Notes: generated from the sequence alone by a model not told the origin. 64,000 bases of DNA from Streptomyces solicavernae (GCF_029968095.1 NZ_JASCIR010000004.1:248001-312000), one strand, 5' to 3'. Shown: positions 51,132 to 59,638, numbered from the stretch's first letter. Numbers and translations: made by a program.

Positions 51132-52259
51132 CTAGTACACCCTCACGCCGTACGTCGACAGCGCCTCCTTGACCGGCTGGAACACCGCCGAGCCGACCCC
51201 GTTGTCGCAGGTGCCGCCCGAGCCGGAGTGGATGCCGAGGGCCGTGGTGCCCGCGAAGTGCGCGCCGCCGCTGTCGCCGCTCGACGAGCAGACGTTCGTC
51301 CGCACCATCCCGTACGCGGAGTTGCCGTCGCCGTAGTTCACGGTGACGTTCGTCTGCGTGACCGAGCCGGAGGTGACCTTCGTGGTGGAGCCGGACTTCC
51401 TGACCGCCTGGCCGACCACGGCGTCGGCGGCCGAGGTGATGTCCTGGAAGCCGCCGTTGTAGAGGTTCACATGCCCGGCGGGCGCCGAGCCGTCGGTGTA
51501 CCTGACGATCCCGAAGTCGTCCCCCGGGAAGTTCGAGCCCGTGCGCTCGCCGATCACCGGGCCGCCGGACGAGGCGCTCCACTGCGCGGCCGAGTCGGTG
51601 CAGTGCCCGGCGGTCAGGAAGTACCGGGCGGACCCGGAGGACACGTTGAAGGCCGCCGAACAGCGCAGGCCGCCGCCGTGGACGGCGTCACCGCCGGCCA
51701 CCTCCTTCCTGAACTCGCCCGGTACGCGCACCACGCGGACCGCGCCGCCGAGTCCGTCCGCGACCCGCTCGATCCGCGCGAAATCCGCCGCCGAGACCGT
51801 GGTGTCCGCCTCGACGACGACCTGGTTGCGTCTGGGGTCCACGCCCCAGCTGGTGCCGGGGATCTTCGCGTGCTTCTCCAGGGCGGCCGTCGCGGCCCGC
51901 AGCTCGGCGCCGGTGCGCTCGACGACCTTCGCGGTGCCGCCGGCCTCCCGCACCCGCTCGGCGTCGGCGGCGTCCGTGACGGTGGTGATCAGCTCGCCGC
52001 TGCGCGCGTCGAGGTAGCTGCCCGCGCTGCGCTCGCCGAGCAACCGGGCGAGGGCGGAGCTGCGCTCGTACGTGTCGCCGCCGACGCGGACGCCGGGCTC
52101 GGGCGAGGGCTCGCCGGAGGCGGATCCGAGGGTGGATCCGAGGGTGGATCCGGGGGTGGATCCGGGGGTGGATTCGGGGGTGGCGGACGCGGAGCCGGGG
52201 ATGAGGGACAGGGGGAGTGCCGCCAGGGTCACGGCGAGGGCGAGGGGGGTGCGCTTCAC
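51132..52259 (-). CDS. Secreted chymotrypsin-fold serine protease (streptogrisin/alpha-lytic type)
   Basis: 375 residues. Signal peptide to about residue 26, a Thr/Pro/Gly/Ser repeat (27-48), a propeptide (about 55-190) of the alpha-lytic type, then the mature S1 domain with His219 ('TAGHC'), Asp248 ('DDFGIV') and Ser330 ('GDSGGAHF'). Disulfides Cys200-Cys220 and Cys324-Cys351 are expected. The propeptide probably folds and inhibits the enzyme until cleavage. It is an extracellular protease for nutrient supply. Confidence 0.93.
   Translation of the reverse strand: MKRTPLALAVTLAALPLSLIPGSASATPESTPGSTPGSTLGSTLGSASGEPSPEPGVRVGGDTYERSSALARLLGERSAGSYLDARSGELITTVTDAADAERVREAGGTAKVVERTGAELRAATAALEKHAKIPGTSWGVDPRRNQVVVEADTTVSAADFARIERVADGLGGAVRVVRVPGEFRKEVAGGDAVHGGGLRCSAAFNVSSGSARYFLTAGHCTDSAAQWSASSGGPVIGERTGSNFPGDDFGIVRYTDGSAPAGHVNLYNGGFQDITSAADAVVGQAVRKSGSTTKVTSGSVTQTNVTVNYGDGNSAYGMVRTNVCSSSGDSGGAHFAGTTALGIHSGSGGTCDNGVGSAVFQPVKEALSTYGVRVY
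52122..52181. repeat. 12-bp in-frame repeat in the protease gene
   Basis: GTGGATCCGAGG-type units, five in a row with small changes, encode GSTP/GSTL just after the signal peptide on the minus strand. Confidence 0.9.
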
Positions 52260-52441
52260 GTGCTGCCTCCGACAGGGTGGGGGGTGGTCCGACTGGGTGT
52301 CGTGTGCACAACAGAAAGCGCGTGCATCATAGGTCCGGACCAGACCCGCACCGCCGCAACGACGCGTGCGAACTTTTCGGGGCGCTGCCGATCCCCTTCG
52401 GGCGACCGGCCCGTGACGGACGCCACGTCACCGGCCGACCG

Positions 52442-52462
52442 CATAGTGAGACCAGCGCCCGC
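52442..52462 (+). promoter_or_regulatory. cimA promoter/operator box
   Basis: CATAGTGAGACC (52442-52453) matches 11 of 12 bases of the ilvB box at 29673-29684. It lies 66 bases before the leader ATG (63 bases at ilvB). The right half of the inverted repeat seen at ilvB is degenerate here. Confidence 0.55.
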
Positions 52463-52507
52463 ACACGCCGCAACCTGTGCAAAACTCACCGCGTGTTCCG
52501 TAAAGCG

Positions 52508-52543
52508 ATGATTATTCGCAGCGAGCGCGCCGGTCCGCAGTGA
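52508..52543 (+). CDS. cimA leader peptide with Ile-Ile codons (11 residues)
   Basis: ATG at 52508 gives MIIRSERAGPQ and a stop at 52541-52543. The two Ile codons are ATT, rare in this genome. An in-frame GTG at 52493 is an alternative start. The spacing to the following hairpin and terminator parallels the ilvB leader. The rest of the 476-base gap (52260-52735) shows no other gene. Confidence 0.65.
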   Translation: MIIRSERAGPQ

Positions 52544-52549
52544 CCGTCA

Positions 52550-52633
52550 CGTACGAAAAGCCGTACGGGCGGACACCGTCGTCCCAGACCCGCGCGCAGA
52601 CCTCTCGCACCCGCGAGGGGTTTTTCTGTTTTT
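52550..52633 (+). promoter_or_regulatory. Probable transcription attenuator of cimA
   Basis: A hairpin CGTACG (52550-52555) / CGTACG (52562-52567) follows the leader stop by six bases. The terminator lies at 52601-52633. Stalling at Ile codons would link isoleucine shortage to cimA expression. An antiterminator pairing was not worked out. Confidence 0.6.
52601..52633 (+). terminator. Attenuator terminator with T-run before cimA
   Basis: CCTCTCG (52601-52607) pairs with CGAGGGG (52614-52620), with one G-T pair, followed by TTTTTCTGTTTTT. It is very similar to the ilvB attenuator terminator (GCGAGGGG/CGAGGGG plus T-run). Confidence 0.8.
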
Positions 52634-52735
52634 CCGGCCCACATCACACCGGGAGCGGAGCGCGAGGGATCATAGGGGAACGGTGGAACCGGTCATTCCG
52701 GTAGACCGAGATCCAAATACAGGAGCCAGATCAGC

Positions 52736-54343
52736 ATGACGGTAAGCACGGGAAATCCCGACGACTCGTTCCACGTCTTCGACACCACGCTGCGCGACGG
52801 CGCGCAGCGCGAGGGCATCAACCTCACCGTCGCGGACAAGCTGACCATCGCCCGGCACCTGGACGACTTCGGCGTGGGCTTCATCGAGGGCGGCTGGCCC
52901 GGCGCCAACCCCCGCGACACCGAGTTCTTCGCCCGCGCCGCGCAGGAGATCGAGTTCAAGCACGCCCAGCTGGTGGCCTTCGGCGCCACCCGCAGGGCGC
53001 ATGTGAAGGCCGCCGACGACCCGCAGGTCAAGGCCCTCCTCGATTCCGGCGCCCCGGTCGTCACGCTCGTCGCCAAGTCGCACGACCGGCACGTCGAACT
53101 CGCCCTGCGCACCACGCTCGACGAGAACCTCGCGATGATCGCCGACACCGTGTCGTACCTGCGCGAGCAGGGTCGCCGCGTCTTCGTCGACTGCGAGCAC
53201 TTCTTCGACGGCTACCGCGCCAACCCGACGTACGCGAAGTCCGTCGTCCGCACCGCCGCCGAGGCCGGCGCCGACGTCGTGATCCTCTGCGACACCAACG
53301 GCGGCATGCTCCCCGCCCAGGTCCAGGCCGTCGTCGCCACCGTCCTCGCCGACACCGGCGCCCGGCTCGGCATCCACGCCCAGGACGACACCGGCTGCGC
53401 CGTCGCCAACACCCTCGCCGCCGTCGACGCGGGCGCCACCCACGTCCAGTGCACCGCCAACGGCTACGGCGAGCGCGTCGGCAACGCCAACCTCTTCCCG
53501 GTCGTCGCCGCCCTCCAGCTCAAGTACGGCAAGACCGTCCTGCCCGAGGGCGCGCTCGCCGAGATGACCCGGATCTCGCACGCCATCGCCGAGGTCGTCA
53601 ACCTCACCCCCTCCACGCACCAGCCGTACGTCGGGGTCTCGGCGTTCGCCCACAAGGCGGGCCTGCACGCCTCCGCGATCAAGGTCGACCCGGACCTGTA
53701 CCAGCACATCGACCCCGAGCTCGTCGGCAACACCATGCGCATGCTGGTCTCCGACATGGCGGGCCGCGCCTCCGTCGAGCTCAAGGGCAAGGAGCTCGGC
53801 GTCGACCTGGGCGGCGACCGCGAGCTGGTCGGCCGCGTCGTCGAGCGCGTCAAGGAGCGCGAGCTGAAGGGGTACTCGTACGAAGCGGCCGACGCCTCCT
53901 TCGAGCTGCTGCTCCGTGAGGAGGCCGAGGGCCGGCCGCGCCGCTACTTCCGCACCGAGTCCTGGCGCGCGATCGTCGAGGACCGCCCCGACGGCACCCA
54001 CGCCAACGAGGCCACGGTGAAGCTGTGGGCCAAGGGCGAGCGGATCGTCGCCACGGCCGAGGGCAACGGCCCGGTCAACGCCCTGGACATGGCGATGCGC
54101 GTCGGCCTGGAGCGGTTCTACCCGGAGCTGTCCAAGCTGGAGCTCGTCGACTACAAGGTCCGCATCCTGGAGGGCACGCACGGCACGTCCTCCACGACCC
54201 GCGTGCTGATCTCGACCTCCGACGGCACCGGCGAGTGGTCCACCGTCGGCGTCGCGGAGAACGTCATCGCCGCGTCCTGGCAGGCCCTGGAGGACGCGTA
54301 CACGTACGGGCTGCTGCGCGCCGGGGTCGAGCCCACGGAATAA
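52736..54343 (+). CDS. cimA: Citramalate synthase (2-isopropylmalate synthase-like)
   Basis: 535 residues, ATG after AGGAGCC. 'FDTTLRDGAQREGINLTVAD' and 'CTANGYGERVGNANLFPVV' are the aldolase-fold metal and substrate sites of the HMGL-like superfamily; the C-terminal regulatory domain (about 410-530) is present. The family (TIGR00977 type) makes citramalate from pyruvate and acetyl-CoA, a threonine-independent route to isoleucine. The Ile-Ile leader upstream supports this over a plain LeuA role. Confidence 0.9.
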   Translation: MTVSTGNPDDSFHVFDTTLRDGAQREGINLTVADKLTIARHLDDFGVGFIEGGWPGANPRDTEFFARAAQEIEFKHAQLVAFGATRRAHVKAADDPQVKALLDSGAPVVTLVAKSHDRHVELALRTTLDENLAMIADTVSYLREQGRRVFVDCEHFFDGYRANPTYAKSVVRTAAEAGADVVILCDTNGGMLPAQVQAVVATVLADTGARLGIHAQDDTGCAVANTLAAVDAGATHVQCTANGYGERVGNANLFPVVAALQLKYGKTVLPEGALAEMTRISHAIAEVVNLTPSTHQPYVGVSAFAHKAGLHASAIKVDPDLYQHIDPELVGNTMRMLVSDMAGRASVELKGKELGVDLGGDRELVGRVVERVKERELKGYSYEAADASFELLLREEAEGRPRRYFRTESWRAIVEDRPDGTHANEATVKLWAKGERIVATAEGNGPVNALDMAMRVGLERFYPELSKLELVDYKVRILEGTHGTSSTTRVLISTSDGTGEWSTVGVAENVIAASWQALEDAYTYGLLRAGVEPTE

Positions 54344-54393
54344 GCCTCTGCTCGGCCCGGTCGAAAGGCGGCCGTTCGAGTTACCGTCGAGGT

Positions 54394-55713
54394 ATGAGGC
54401 CTCTCATATCGGTACGGATCACCGTCCGAGTGGTCCTGGTAGTCCTTCTGGCCCTGGGTGCCGCGTTCGCCGCGGCCCCCGGGGCGCAGGCCGAGACGCC
54501 CGTGTCCGAAGTGGCACAGGCCCTGAAGAAGAGCCCCGTCTACGTCGACCCCGCGGCCTCCGGCCTGCTGCCGGCCGCGGAGGCGGACGCCCTCGCCACG
54601 AAGATCGAGAACGCGGACAAGCCGGTGTTCGTGGCGGTGCTGCCCGCGGACTATCCGAAACAGGACCTGTTCGCGAACCTGCGCACCCAGACCGGCGTCA
54701 CCGGGCTCTACGGCATCCAGGTCGGAGCCGAGTTCGACGCCAGGGCCGACGAGTCGGTCCTGTCGCAGGACGGCGTCGGCAACCTCGTACGCGCCGTTGA
54801 GGGCGACACCCTTGCCGCCCGCCTGAACAACTTCGCCGACCTCGCCGTCACCAGCGCCAACGGCACCGCCCCCGCCTCCTGGGACACCGCCGCCGACGAC
54901 TTCGACCCCGCCGGCCTGATCGGTCTGGGCGCGGTCGCCCTCGCGGGCGGCGCCGGTGCGTACGCGCTGGTCCGGCGCAACCGGAAGCGCAAGGCCGAGG
55001 CCGAGTGGGCCGCGCTGGCCAAGCTGCGGGTGGTCGTCGACGAGGACATCACCGCGTTCGGCGAGGAGCTGGACCGCCTGGACTTCCACCCGGGCGAGCC
55101 CGGAGCGACGGACGAGATGCGCACGGACTACGAGCACGCCCTCGACGCGTACGACCGGGCCAAGTCCCTGCTGGGCCAGGCGGAACGGCCGGACGACGTG
55201 CGCGCTGTGACCGAGGCGCTGGAGGACGGCCGCTTCTCGCTCGCCGTGCTCGCCGCGCGCCGCGAGGGCCGTGAGCTGCCGGTCCGCAGGCCTCCGTGCT
55301 TCTTCGATCCGCGCCACGGCCCGGCGGTCGCGGACTTGTCCTGGGCCCCCGAGGGCGGTACGCCGCGAGACGTGCCGGTCTGCGCGGCGGACCGTACGCG
55401 GATCGAAGAGGGCCAGAGCCCGGACGTCCGTACCGTCGACACGCCCCACGGCCGCCGCCCGTACTACGAGGCGGGCCCGGTGTACGGCCCCTGGGCGGGC
55501 GGCTACTTCGGCGGCGGCCTGCTGCCGGGCCTGCTCATGGGCACGATGCTCGGCCACATGATGGCCAGCCCGGCGTACGCGGCCACGGACTACGGCGCGG
55601 GCGGCTCCGAGGGCGGCGACGTCTCGGGCTCGGACTTCGGCTCCGGCGACTTCGGCGGCGGCTTCGGCGACGGCGGAGGGTTCGGCGGCGGGGACTTCGG
55701 CGGCGGGTTCTGA
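54394..55713 (+). CDS. Exported/membrane protein with Gly-rich tail (TPM/YgcG-like)
   Basis: 439 residues. Signal peptide ending AQA (about residue 30), an extracytoplasmic domain (about 35-165), one TM helix at about 172-190 and a cytoplasmic region with a coiled-coil-like stretch. The tail is composed of Gly/Phe/Asp repeats ending GGGDFGGGF, like YgcG/TPM-type proteins. No enzymatic motif is visible. A TACCGT box overlaps the start region, suggesting a short leader. Function unknown. Confidence 0.75.
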   Translation: MRPLISVRITVRVVLVVLLALGAAFAAAPGAQAETPVSEVAQALKKSPVYVDPAASGLLPAAEADALATKIENADKPVFVAVLPADYPKQDLFANLRTQTGVTGLYGIQVGAEFDARADESVLSQDGVGNLVRAVEGDTLAARLNNFADLAVTSANGTAPASWDTAADDFDPAGLIGLGAVALAGGAGAYALVRRNRKRKAEAEWAALAKLRVVVDEDITAFGEELDRLDFHPGEPGATDEMRTDYEHALDAYDRAKSLLGQAERPDDVRAVTEALEDGRFSLAVLAARREGRELPVRRPPCFFDPRHGPAVADLSWAPEGGTPRDVPVCAADRTRIEEGQSPDVRTVDTPHGRRPYYEAGPVYGPWAGGYFGGGLLPGLLMGTMLGHMMASPAYAATDYGAGGSEGGDVSGSDFGSGDFGGGFGDGGGFGGGDFGGGF

Positions 55714-55753
55714 GCGGAAGCGGTGCTGAGCGGTGGCGGGTTCTAAGCGGAAG
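55701..55753 (+). repeat. Duplicated 20-bp gene end
   Basis: The last codons and TGA of the Gly-rich protein gene (55701-55720) recur at 55734-55753 with 18 of 20 matches; the second copy carries the stop of the truncated HxlR gene on the other strand. Confidence 0.85.
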
Positions 55754-56039
55754 TCGACACCTCGGAGTCGGGGTGCGGCGGGACTTCCGCGTACACCGTG
55801 CGCTGGACGGGACCGTCCTCTTCCATCTGGCGCAGGTGCTGGGTCAGCATCTTCTCGCTCACCCCCGGCAGCGCGCGGCGCAGTTCGGCGAAGCGCCGGA
55901 TGCCGTGCGAGTGCAGCTCCCAGAGGACGAGGCCCTTCCACTTGCCGCTGACGACGTCGAGTGCGGCGTCGATCCCGCAGATGTAGGGGCCGTTGCGCGG
56001 TGCGAACCCCCCGAAAGAACAAGCCAGTTGAACCAGGCC
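55743..56039 (-). pseudogene. Fragment of an HxlR-type regulator
   Basis: The frame encodes the winged-helix core: 'GPYICGIDAALDVVSGKWK', 'LRRALPGVSEKMLTQHLRQM' and 'QRTVYAEVPPHPDSEV'. After 'EVPP' the family continues with 'RVEYSLT', but here an unrelated 10-residue end and stop follow. At the 5' side there is no ATG or GTG near the expected start; the frame runs on into the neighbouring oxidoreductase gene. Both ends therefore look lost. It probably regulated the adjacent imine reductase-type genes. Confidence 0.7.
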
Positions 56040-56946
56040 GGCCTGCTCGGCCTCGGCGCGATGGGCAGCGCCCTGGCGTCCGCGCTGCTCGGCGGGCGGC
56101 CTCTCCGTGACCGTCTGGAACCGTACCCCTGGCCGTGCCACGGAGCTGGTGGCCCGTGGCGCTCGGGCCGCGGGCTCGGTCCGCGAGGCAGTGGCGGCGA
56201 GCCCGGTGGTCGTTGCCTGGCTCTTCGACCACGCCTCGGTCCAAGAGACCCTCGGTCCGGTCGCCGAGGAGCTGCGCGGCCGCACCCTCCTCAACCTCAC
56301 GACCACCACGCCGAACGAGTCCCGGGAAATCGCCTCATGGGCGGCCGATAACGGCATCGACTACCTCAACGGCGCCATCATGGCCGTGCCCGCCATGATC
56401 GGATCCCGCGACGGCCAGATCTTCTGCAGCGGTTCGCGGGCCGCCTACGACGCCCTGCTGCCGACCTCCGACCTCTGGGCCCCGAGCGAGTTCCACGGAG
56501 TGGACGCCGGGCGGGCCGCGCTGGTGGACCTGGCGATGCTGTCGGGGATGTACCAGATGTTCGCGGGCTTCTTCCACGGCGCCGCGATGGCCGCCTCCGC
56601 GGGGATGAGCGCGTCCGGGTTCGCCGCCCGGCAGGCCCCGTTCCTGTCCGCCATGACCCAGGAACTCGCCGACCTCGCGAAGATCGTCGACGGCGGGGAC
56701 TACACCGTCCCGGGCCAACAGAGCCTGGAGTTCTCCGACCTGGCGCACCTCGTGCGCGCCAGCGAGGAGGAGGGCGTCGACCCCGCCCCGATCGCCGCCG
56801 TCCAGGCGCTCATCAGCCGCGAGATCGCCGCGGGCCACGGCACGGAGGGGTTCGCGCGGATCTACGAGGGCCTGCGCGCCGAAGCCTCCTCCCCCACCAC
56901 CACGAACTCCTCCTCCACCACCACGAACGAAAGGGACGCCGCGTGA
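56028..56946 (+). pseudogene. Imine reductase-family gene with a +1 frameshift
   Basis: Frame 1 (56028-56093) reads 'LLGLGAMGSALASALLGG', the NADP-binding start. Frame 2 continues from 56095 with 'GLSVTVWNRTPGRATELVA' to the stop at 56946. One extra G at 56094-56096 separates them; removing it restores exactly the spacing of the paralogue at 56943. The start is unclear (TTG 56028, only four residues before the fold). The rest looks intact: 'LNGAIMAVPAMIGSRD' and a catalytic-type Asp in 'ALVDLAML'. It is either a pseudogene or a sequencing error; an internal GTG at 56107 would lack the cofactor loop. Confidence 0.75.
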
Positions 56947-57833
56947 ACGCCACGCCCGTCACGCTCATCGGCCTCGGCCCCATGGGTCAGGCCATGGTCC
57001 GCTCGCTGCTCGCCGCCGGTCACCCGGTCACGGTCTGGAACCGCACCGCGGGCCGGGCCGACGGCGTCGTCGCCGACGGCGCCGTCCTGGCCGCCTCGCC
57101 CGCCGAGGCGGTTGCCGCGAGTGAGCTGGTCATCCTCAGCCTCACCGACTACCAGGCGATGTACGACGTACTCCGCGCCGCCGGAACGGCCCTGGCCGGT
57201 CGCACCATCGTCAACCTCAGCTCGGACACCCCCGACCGCGCCCGCGAGGCCGAGGCCTGGGCGGCCGGGCACGGGGCGCGGTTCGTCACCGGCGGGGTGA
57301 TGACGCCCGCGCCGATGGTGGGCACCGACGCCGCGTACGTGTACTACAGCGGGCCGTCCGAGGCGTTCGAGGCGCACCGCCCGGCGCTGGCCCGGATCGG
57401 AGCGCCGCGCTACCTCGGGGAGGACGCGGGCCTCGCGCAGTTGATGTACCAGGCCCACCTGGACGTCTTCCTGACGAGCCTCTCGGCGCTGATGCACGCG
57501 ACGGCGCTGCTCGGCTCGGCCGGGATCACCGCCGCTGAGGCGGTCCCGGAGCTGATGCCGACGCTGGCCGACATCCCGGCGATGCTCCAGGCGGGCGAGG
57601 AGAACGTCGGCGCGCAGATCGACGCGGGCGAGCATCCGGGGCACCTGAGCACGGCGACGATGATGGGCGCCACGGCGGACCACATCGTCGCCACGAGCGC
57701 CGCCGTCGGGATCGACCTGACGCTGCCGCGCGCTGTCCGGTCCCACTATCACCGAGCGATCGCCGACGGCCACGGGAAGGAGAACTGGACCCGGATCATC
57801 GACGGCATCCGCGATCCGGACCAGCCCCGCTGA
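56943..57833 (+). CDS. NADP-dependent imine reductase-family oxidoreductase
   Basis: 296 residues from a GTG overlapping the previous stop (GTGA). Rossmann motif 'VTLIGLGPMGQAMVR' (6-20), 'VTVWNRTAGRAD', 'GGVMTPAPMVGTDAAYVYYSG' and an all-helical C-terminal dimer domain match the beta-hydroxyacid dehydrogenase-related imine reductases of Streptomyces. The proton-donor position holds Tyr169 ('AQLMYQAHL'), as in Tyr-type enzymes. Likely reduces a C=N bond or a related substrate with NADPH; the natural substrate is unknown. It is a diverged tandem copy of the upstream gene. Confidence 0.82.
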   Translation: MNATPVTLIGLGPMGQAMVRSLLAAGHPVTVWNRTAGRADGVVADGAVLAASPAEAVAASELVILSLTDYQAMYDVLRAAGTALAGRTIVNLSSDTPDRAREAEAWAAGHGARFVTGGVMTPAPMVGTDAAYVYYSGPSEAFEAHRPALARIGAPRYLGEDAGLAQLMYQAHLDVFLTSLSALMHATALLGSAGITAAEAVPELMPTLADIPAMLQAGEENVGAQIDAGEHPGHLSTATMMGATADHIVATSAAVGIDLTLPRAVRSHYHRAIADGHGKENWTRIIDGIRDPDQPR

Positions 57834-57880
57834 GCGTGCGTGCCGTGGTCCGGGACGTCATGGGGGTCCCTCCCTGAATG

Positions 57881-57912
57881 TGATGTCTCAGTGTGTCATC
57901 ACTTGTTAGGGT
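57881..57912. promoter_or_regulatory. Operator and -10 box of the TetR gene at 57919
   Basis: An imperfect 21-bp palindrome (57881-57901) has arms TGATG...CATCA and inner CA/TG pairs. A TAGGGT -10-like box (57907-57912) lies 6 bases before the ATG, so the message may be leaderless. Autoregulation is inferred. Confidence 0.55.
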
Positions 57913-57918
57913 CGGGGT

Positions 57919-58494
57919 ATGGCGAGGTGGGATTCCGGCACGCAGGCGCGTCTGGCGAAGGCGGCACTTGAGCTCTTCATGGAGCGCGGGTACGACGACG
58001 TGACGGTGACGCACATCGCGGAGCGCGCCGGGATCACCCGCCGCTCGTACTTCCGCTACTTCCCCGACAAGCGCGCGGTGTTGTTCGCGGGCTCGGAGAA
58101 ACTGCCGCCCGCGGTCTACAAGGCCGTACGCGCGGCCCACCGCGATACGCCGCCCATGGCGGCGGCCCTTGAGGCCCTTGCCCGGGTCGGCGCACAGCTT
58201 GTCGAGCAGTCTCAGGACGCGGCGGAGCGCCGCGCGGTGATCGACGCCAGCCCGGAACTCCAGGAACGCGACCGGACGAAGCGCGCGGAGGTCGCCGCGT
58301 CGATCGCCACGGCACTGACGGACCGCGGCACGGACCGAGACACCGCGCGACTCGTGGCGCAGACCGCGACCATCGTCTACGAGAACGCCCTCGCGCGATG
58401 GATCGAAGCGGCCGACGGCGAGAACTTCGCCTCCTGCCTCGACGCGATGACGACCTCGCTCCGAGAGGCGATCCTCAGCTCCACCGCGCGCTGA
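57919..58494 (+). CDS. TetR-family regulator
   Basis: 191 residues. HTH 'VTVTHIAERAGITRRSYFRYFPDKRAVLF' (about 28-56) is of the AcrR type, and the C-terminal domain resembles TetR_C groups with 'ENALARWIEA'. It lies 85 bases downstream of the imine reductase on the same strand and may regulate it. Its end overlaps the convergent DUF397 gene by 20 bases. Confidence 0.87.
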   Translation: MARWDSGTQARLAKAALELFMERGYDDVTVTHIAERAGITRRSYFRYFPDKRAVLFAGSEKLPPAVYKAVRAAHRDTPPMAAALEALARVGAQLVEQSQDAAERRAVIDASPELQERDRTKRAEVAASIATALTDRGTDRDTARLVAQTATIVYENALARWIEAADGENFASCLDAMTTSLREAILSSTAR

Positions 58495-58702
58495 CGAAGG
58501 CGTCCCAGGCGGCCGGTTCGACGGCGAGGACCGGTCCGCCGGGGTTCTTGGAGTCGCGGATGTGCACGGCGGCGGGGTGGGCGGCGACCTCTACGCAGGC
58601 GCCGCCCTCGCTGCCGCTGTGGGTCGACTTCCGCCAGTCGTAGGCGACTTCGAGGCAGTTGCCGCCCTCGTCGCCGCTGTAGCTGGACTTGAACCAGTTC
58701 AT
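58475..58702 (-). CDS. DUF397 protein with duplicated motif
   Basis: 75 residues. The DUF397 motif occurs twice: 'FKSSYSGDEGGNCLEVA' (4-20) and 'RKSTHSGSEGGACVEVA' (24-40), then the usual 'HIRDSKNPGGPVL' end. Most members have one copy, so the N-terminal half was duplicated. The start overlaps the XRE stop (ATGA at 58699-58702). DUF397 proteins pair with WhiJ-like regulators in Streptomyces. Confidence 0.88.
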   Translation of the reverse strand: MNWFKSSYSGDEGGNCLEVAYDWRKSTHSGSEGGACVEVAAHPAAVHIRDSKNPGGPVLAVEPAAWDAFVSARWS

Positions 58703-59532
58703 GTTTCTCCTGCCAGATCGTCCAGCAGGCCCATGCTTTCCTCGGGGCTGAGGGCCTGTGATCGCAGCATCCCATACTTCTGTTGGAGGACACTGACCTC
58801 GTCTGGATCATCGACGAGGAAGCTCACGCGTTGGCCTTCGATATAGGCCAGTTGGTCATGGTCGGGAGTCTCAAGCAGCACCATGGCGCCGTTGAGACCG
58901 GCGTGGGTCTCCCGCTGCGTGGGGATGATCTGCAAGCCCAGGAAGGGGAGTTCGGCGCAGCGGCGCAGATGCCGGAGCTGTTCGCGTAGAACGTGTGGCC
59001 CGCCGATGGGCCGCTGCAGCACCACCTCCTCCACCAGGTAGCTCATCATCGGCGGCCACGGTTCGCGCTCGAAGATCCGGTGCCGGTTCAGTCGCGCTTT
59101 TACCCGGTCCTCGCGCTCTTCGGGAGTGATGGGCGGGAACAGGCAACCGAAGACCGCCGCCGCGTACTCCTCTGTCTGTAACAGGCCCGGCACTACCTGG
59201 TTCTCGTACGAGTACAAGGTCAGCGCCTCCTGCTCGTAGTCGATCAAGTCCTGAACGAACACAGGAAACTTCTCCCGCTCCGGCACCTTCTCGACCGCCG
59301 TCGCCAACGCCCGCTCGGTCTCCAGCAGATCGTCCATGCTGCGCGCGAGCGCGATCTGCAAGGGGCGCCGCCCCTGCTCGATCGACGCCATCTTGTCCTC
59401 GCTGATGCGCAACGTCCGCGCCAGCTCCGGCTGGGTCATCCCGGCGTACCGGCGGAAGTTGGCGACCTGCGCGCCGATCGCGTGCCAAGAGGTGGTCCTC
59501 TTGCGCCGCTTCTTCGGTGGGTTCATGCGCAT
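58699..59532 (-). CDS. WhiJ-like XRE regulator (HTH plus DUF5753)
   Basis: 277 residues from the ATG at 59532 (GGGGA upstream; ATG 59526 also possible). HTH_31-type domain 'MTQPELARTLRISEDKMASIEQGRRPL' (about 31-57), and a C-terminal DUF5753 domain with 'YENQVVPGLLQTEEYA' and 'GLNGAMVLLETPD'. Together with the DUF397 gene and the divergent ATPase gene it forms the abaA/whiJ-type cassette common in Streptomyces, tied to development and antibiotic control. The DUF397 partner is thought to modulate DNA binding. Confidence 0.9.
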   Translation of the reverse strand: MRMNPPKKRRKRTTSWHAIGAQVANFRRYAGMTQPELARTLRISEDKMASIEQGRRPLQIALARSMDDLLETERALATAVEKVPEREKFPVFVQDLIDYEQEALTLYSYENQVVPGLLQTEEYAAAVFGCLFPPITPEEREDRVKARLNRHRIFEREPWPPMMSYLVEEVVLQRPIGGPHVLREQLRHLRRCAELPFLGLQIIPTQRETHAGLNGAMVLLETPDHDQLAYIEGQRVSFLVDDPDEVSVLQQKYGMLRSQALSPEESMGLLDDLAGET

Positions 59533-59614
59533 CCCGTTCCCCGTTCCGGACCGCGTGCGATCCGATGTGACTCGTGCATAGCCGATGTACGACCTGACGC
59601 ACTGCCTCAGCGTA

Positions 59615-59629
59615 GTCACTGCCTGTGAC
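59615..59629. promoter_or_regulatory. Inverted repeat between XRE and ATPase genes
   Basis: GTCAC-N5-GTGAC, perfect arms, lies 10 bases before the ATPase start in the 106-base divergent region. A binding site of the XRE protein is possible. Confidence 0.4.
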
Positions 59630-59638
59630 AGTCGCCGC

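Noticed and set aside
52217..52543. 108-codon plus-strand frame between protease and cimA
   Set aside because: Starts inside the minus-strand protease gene and has no family features; only its last codons (the MIIR leader) make sense.
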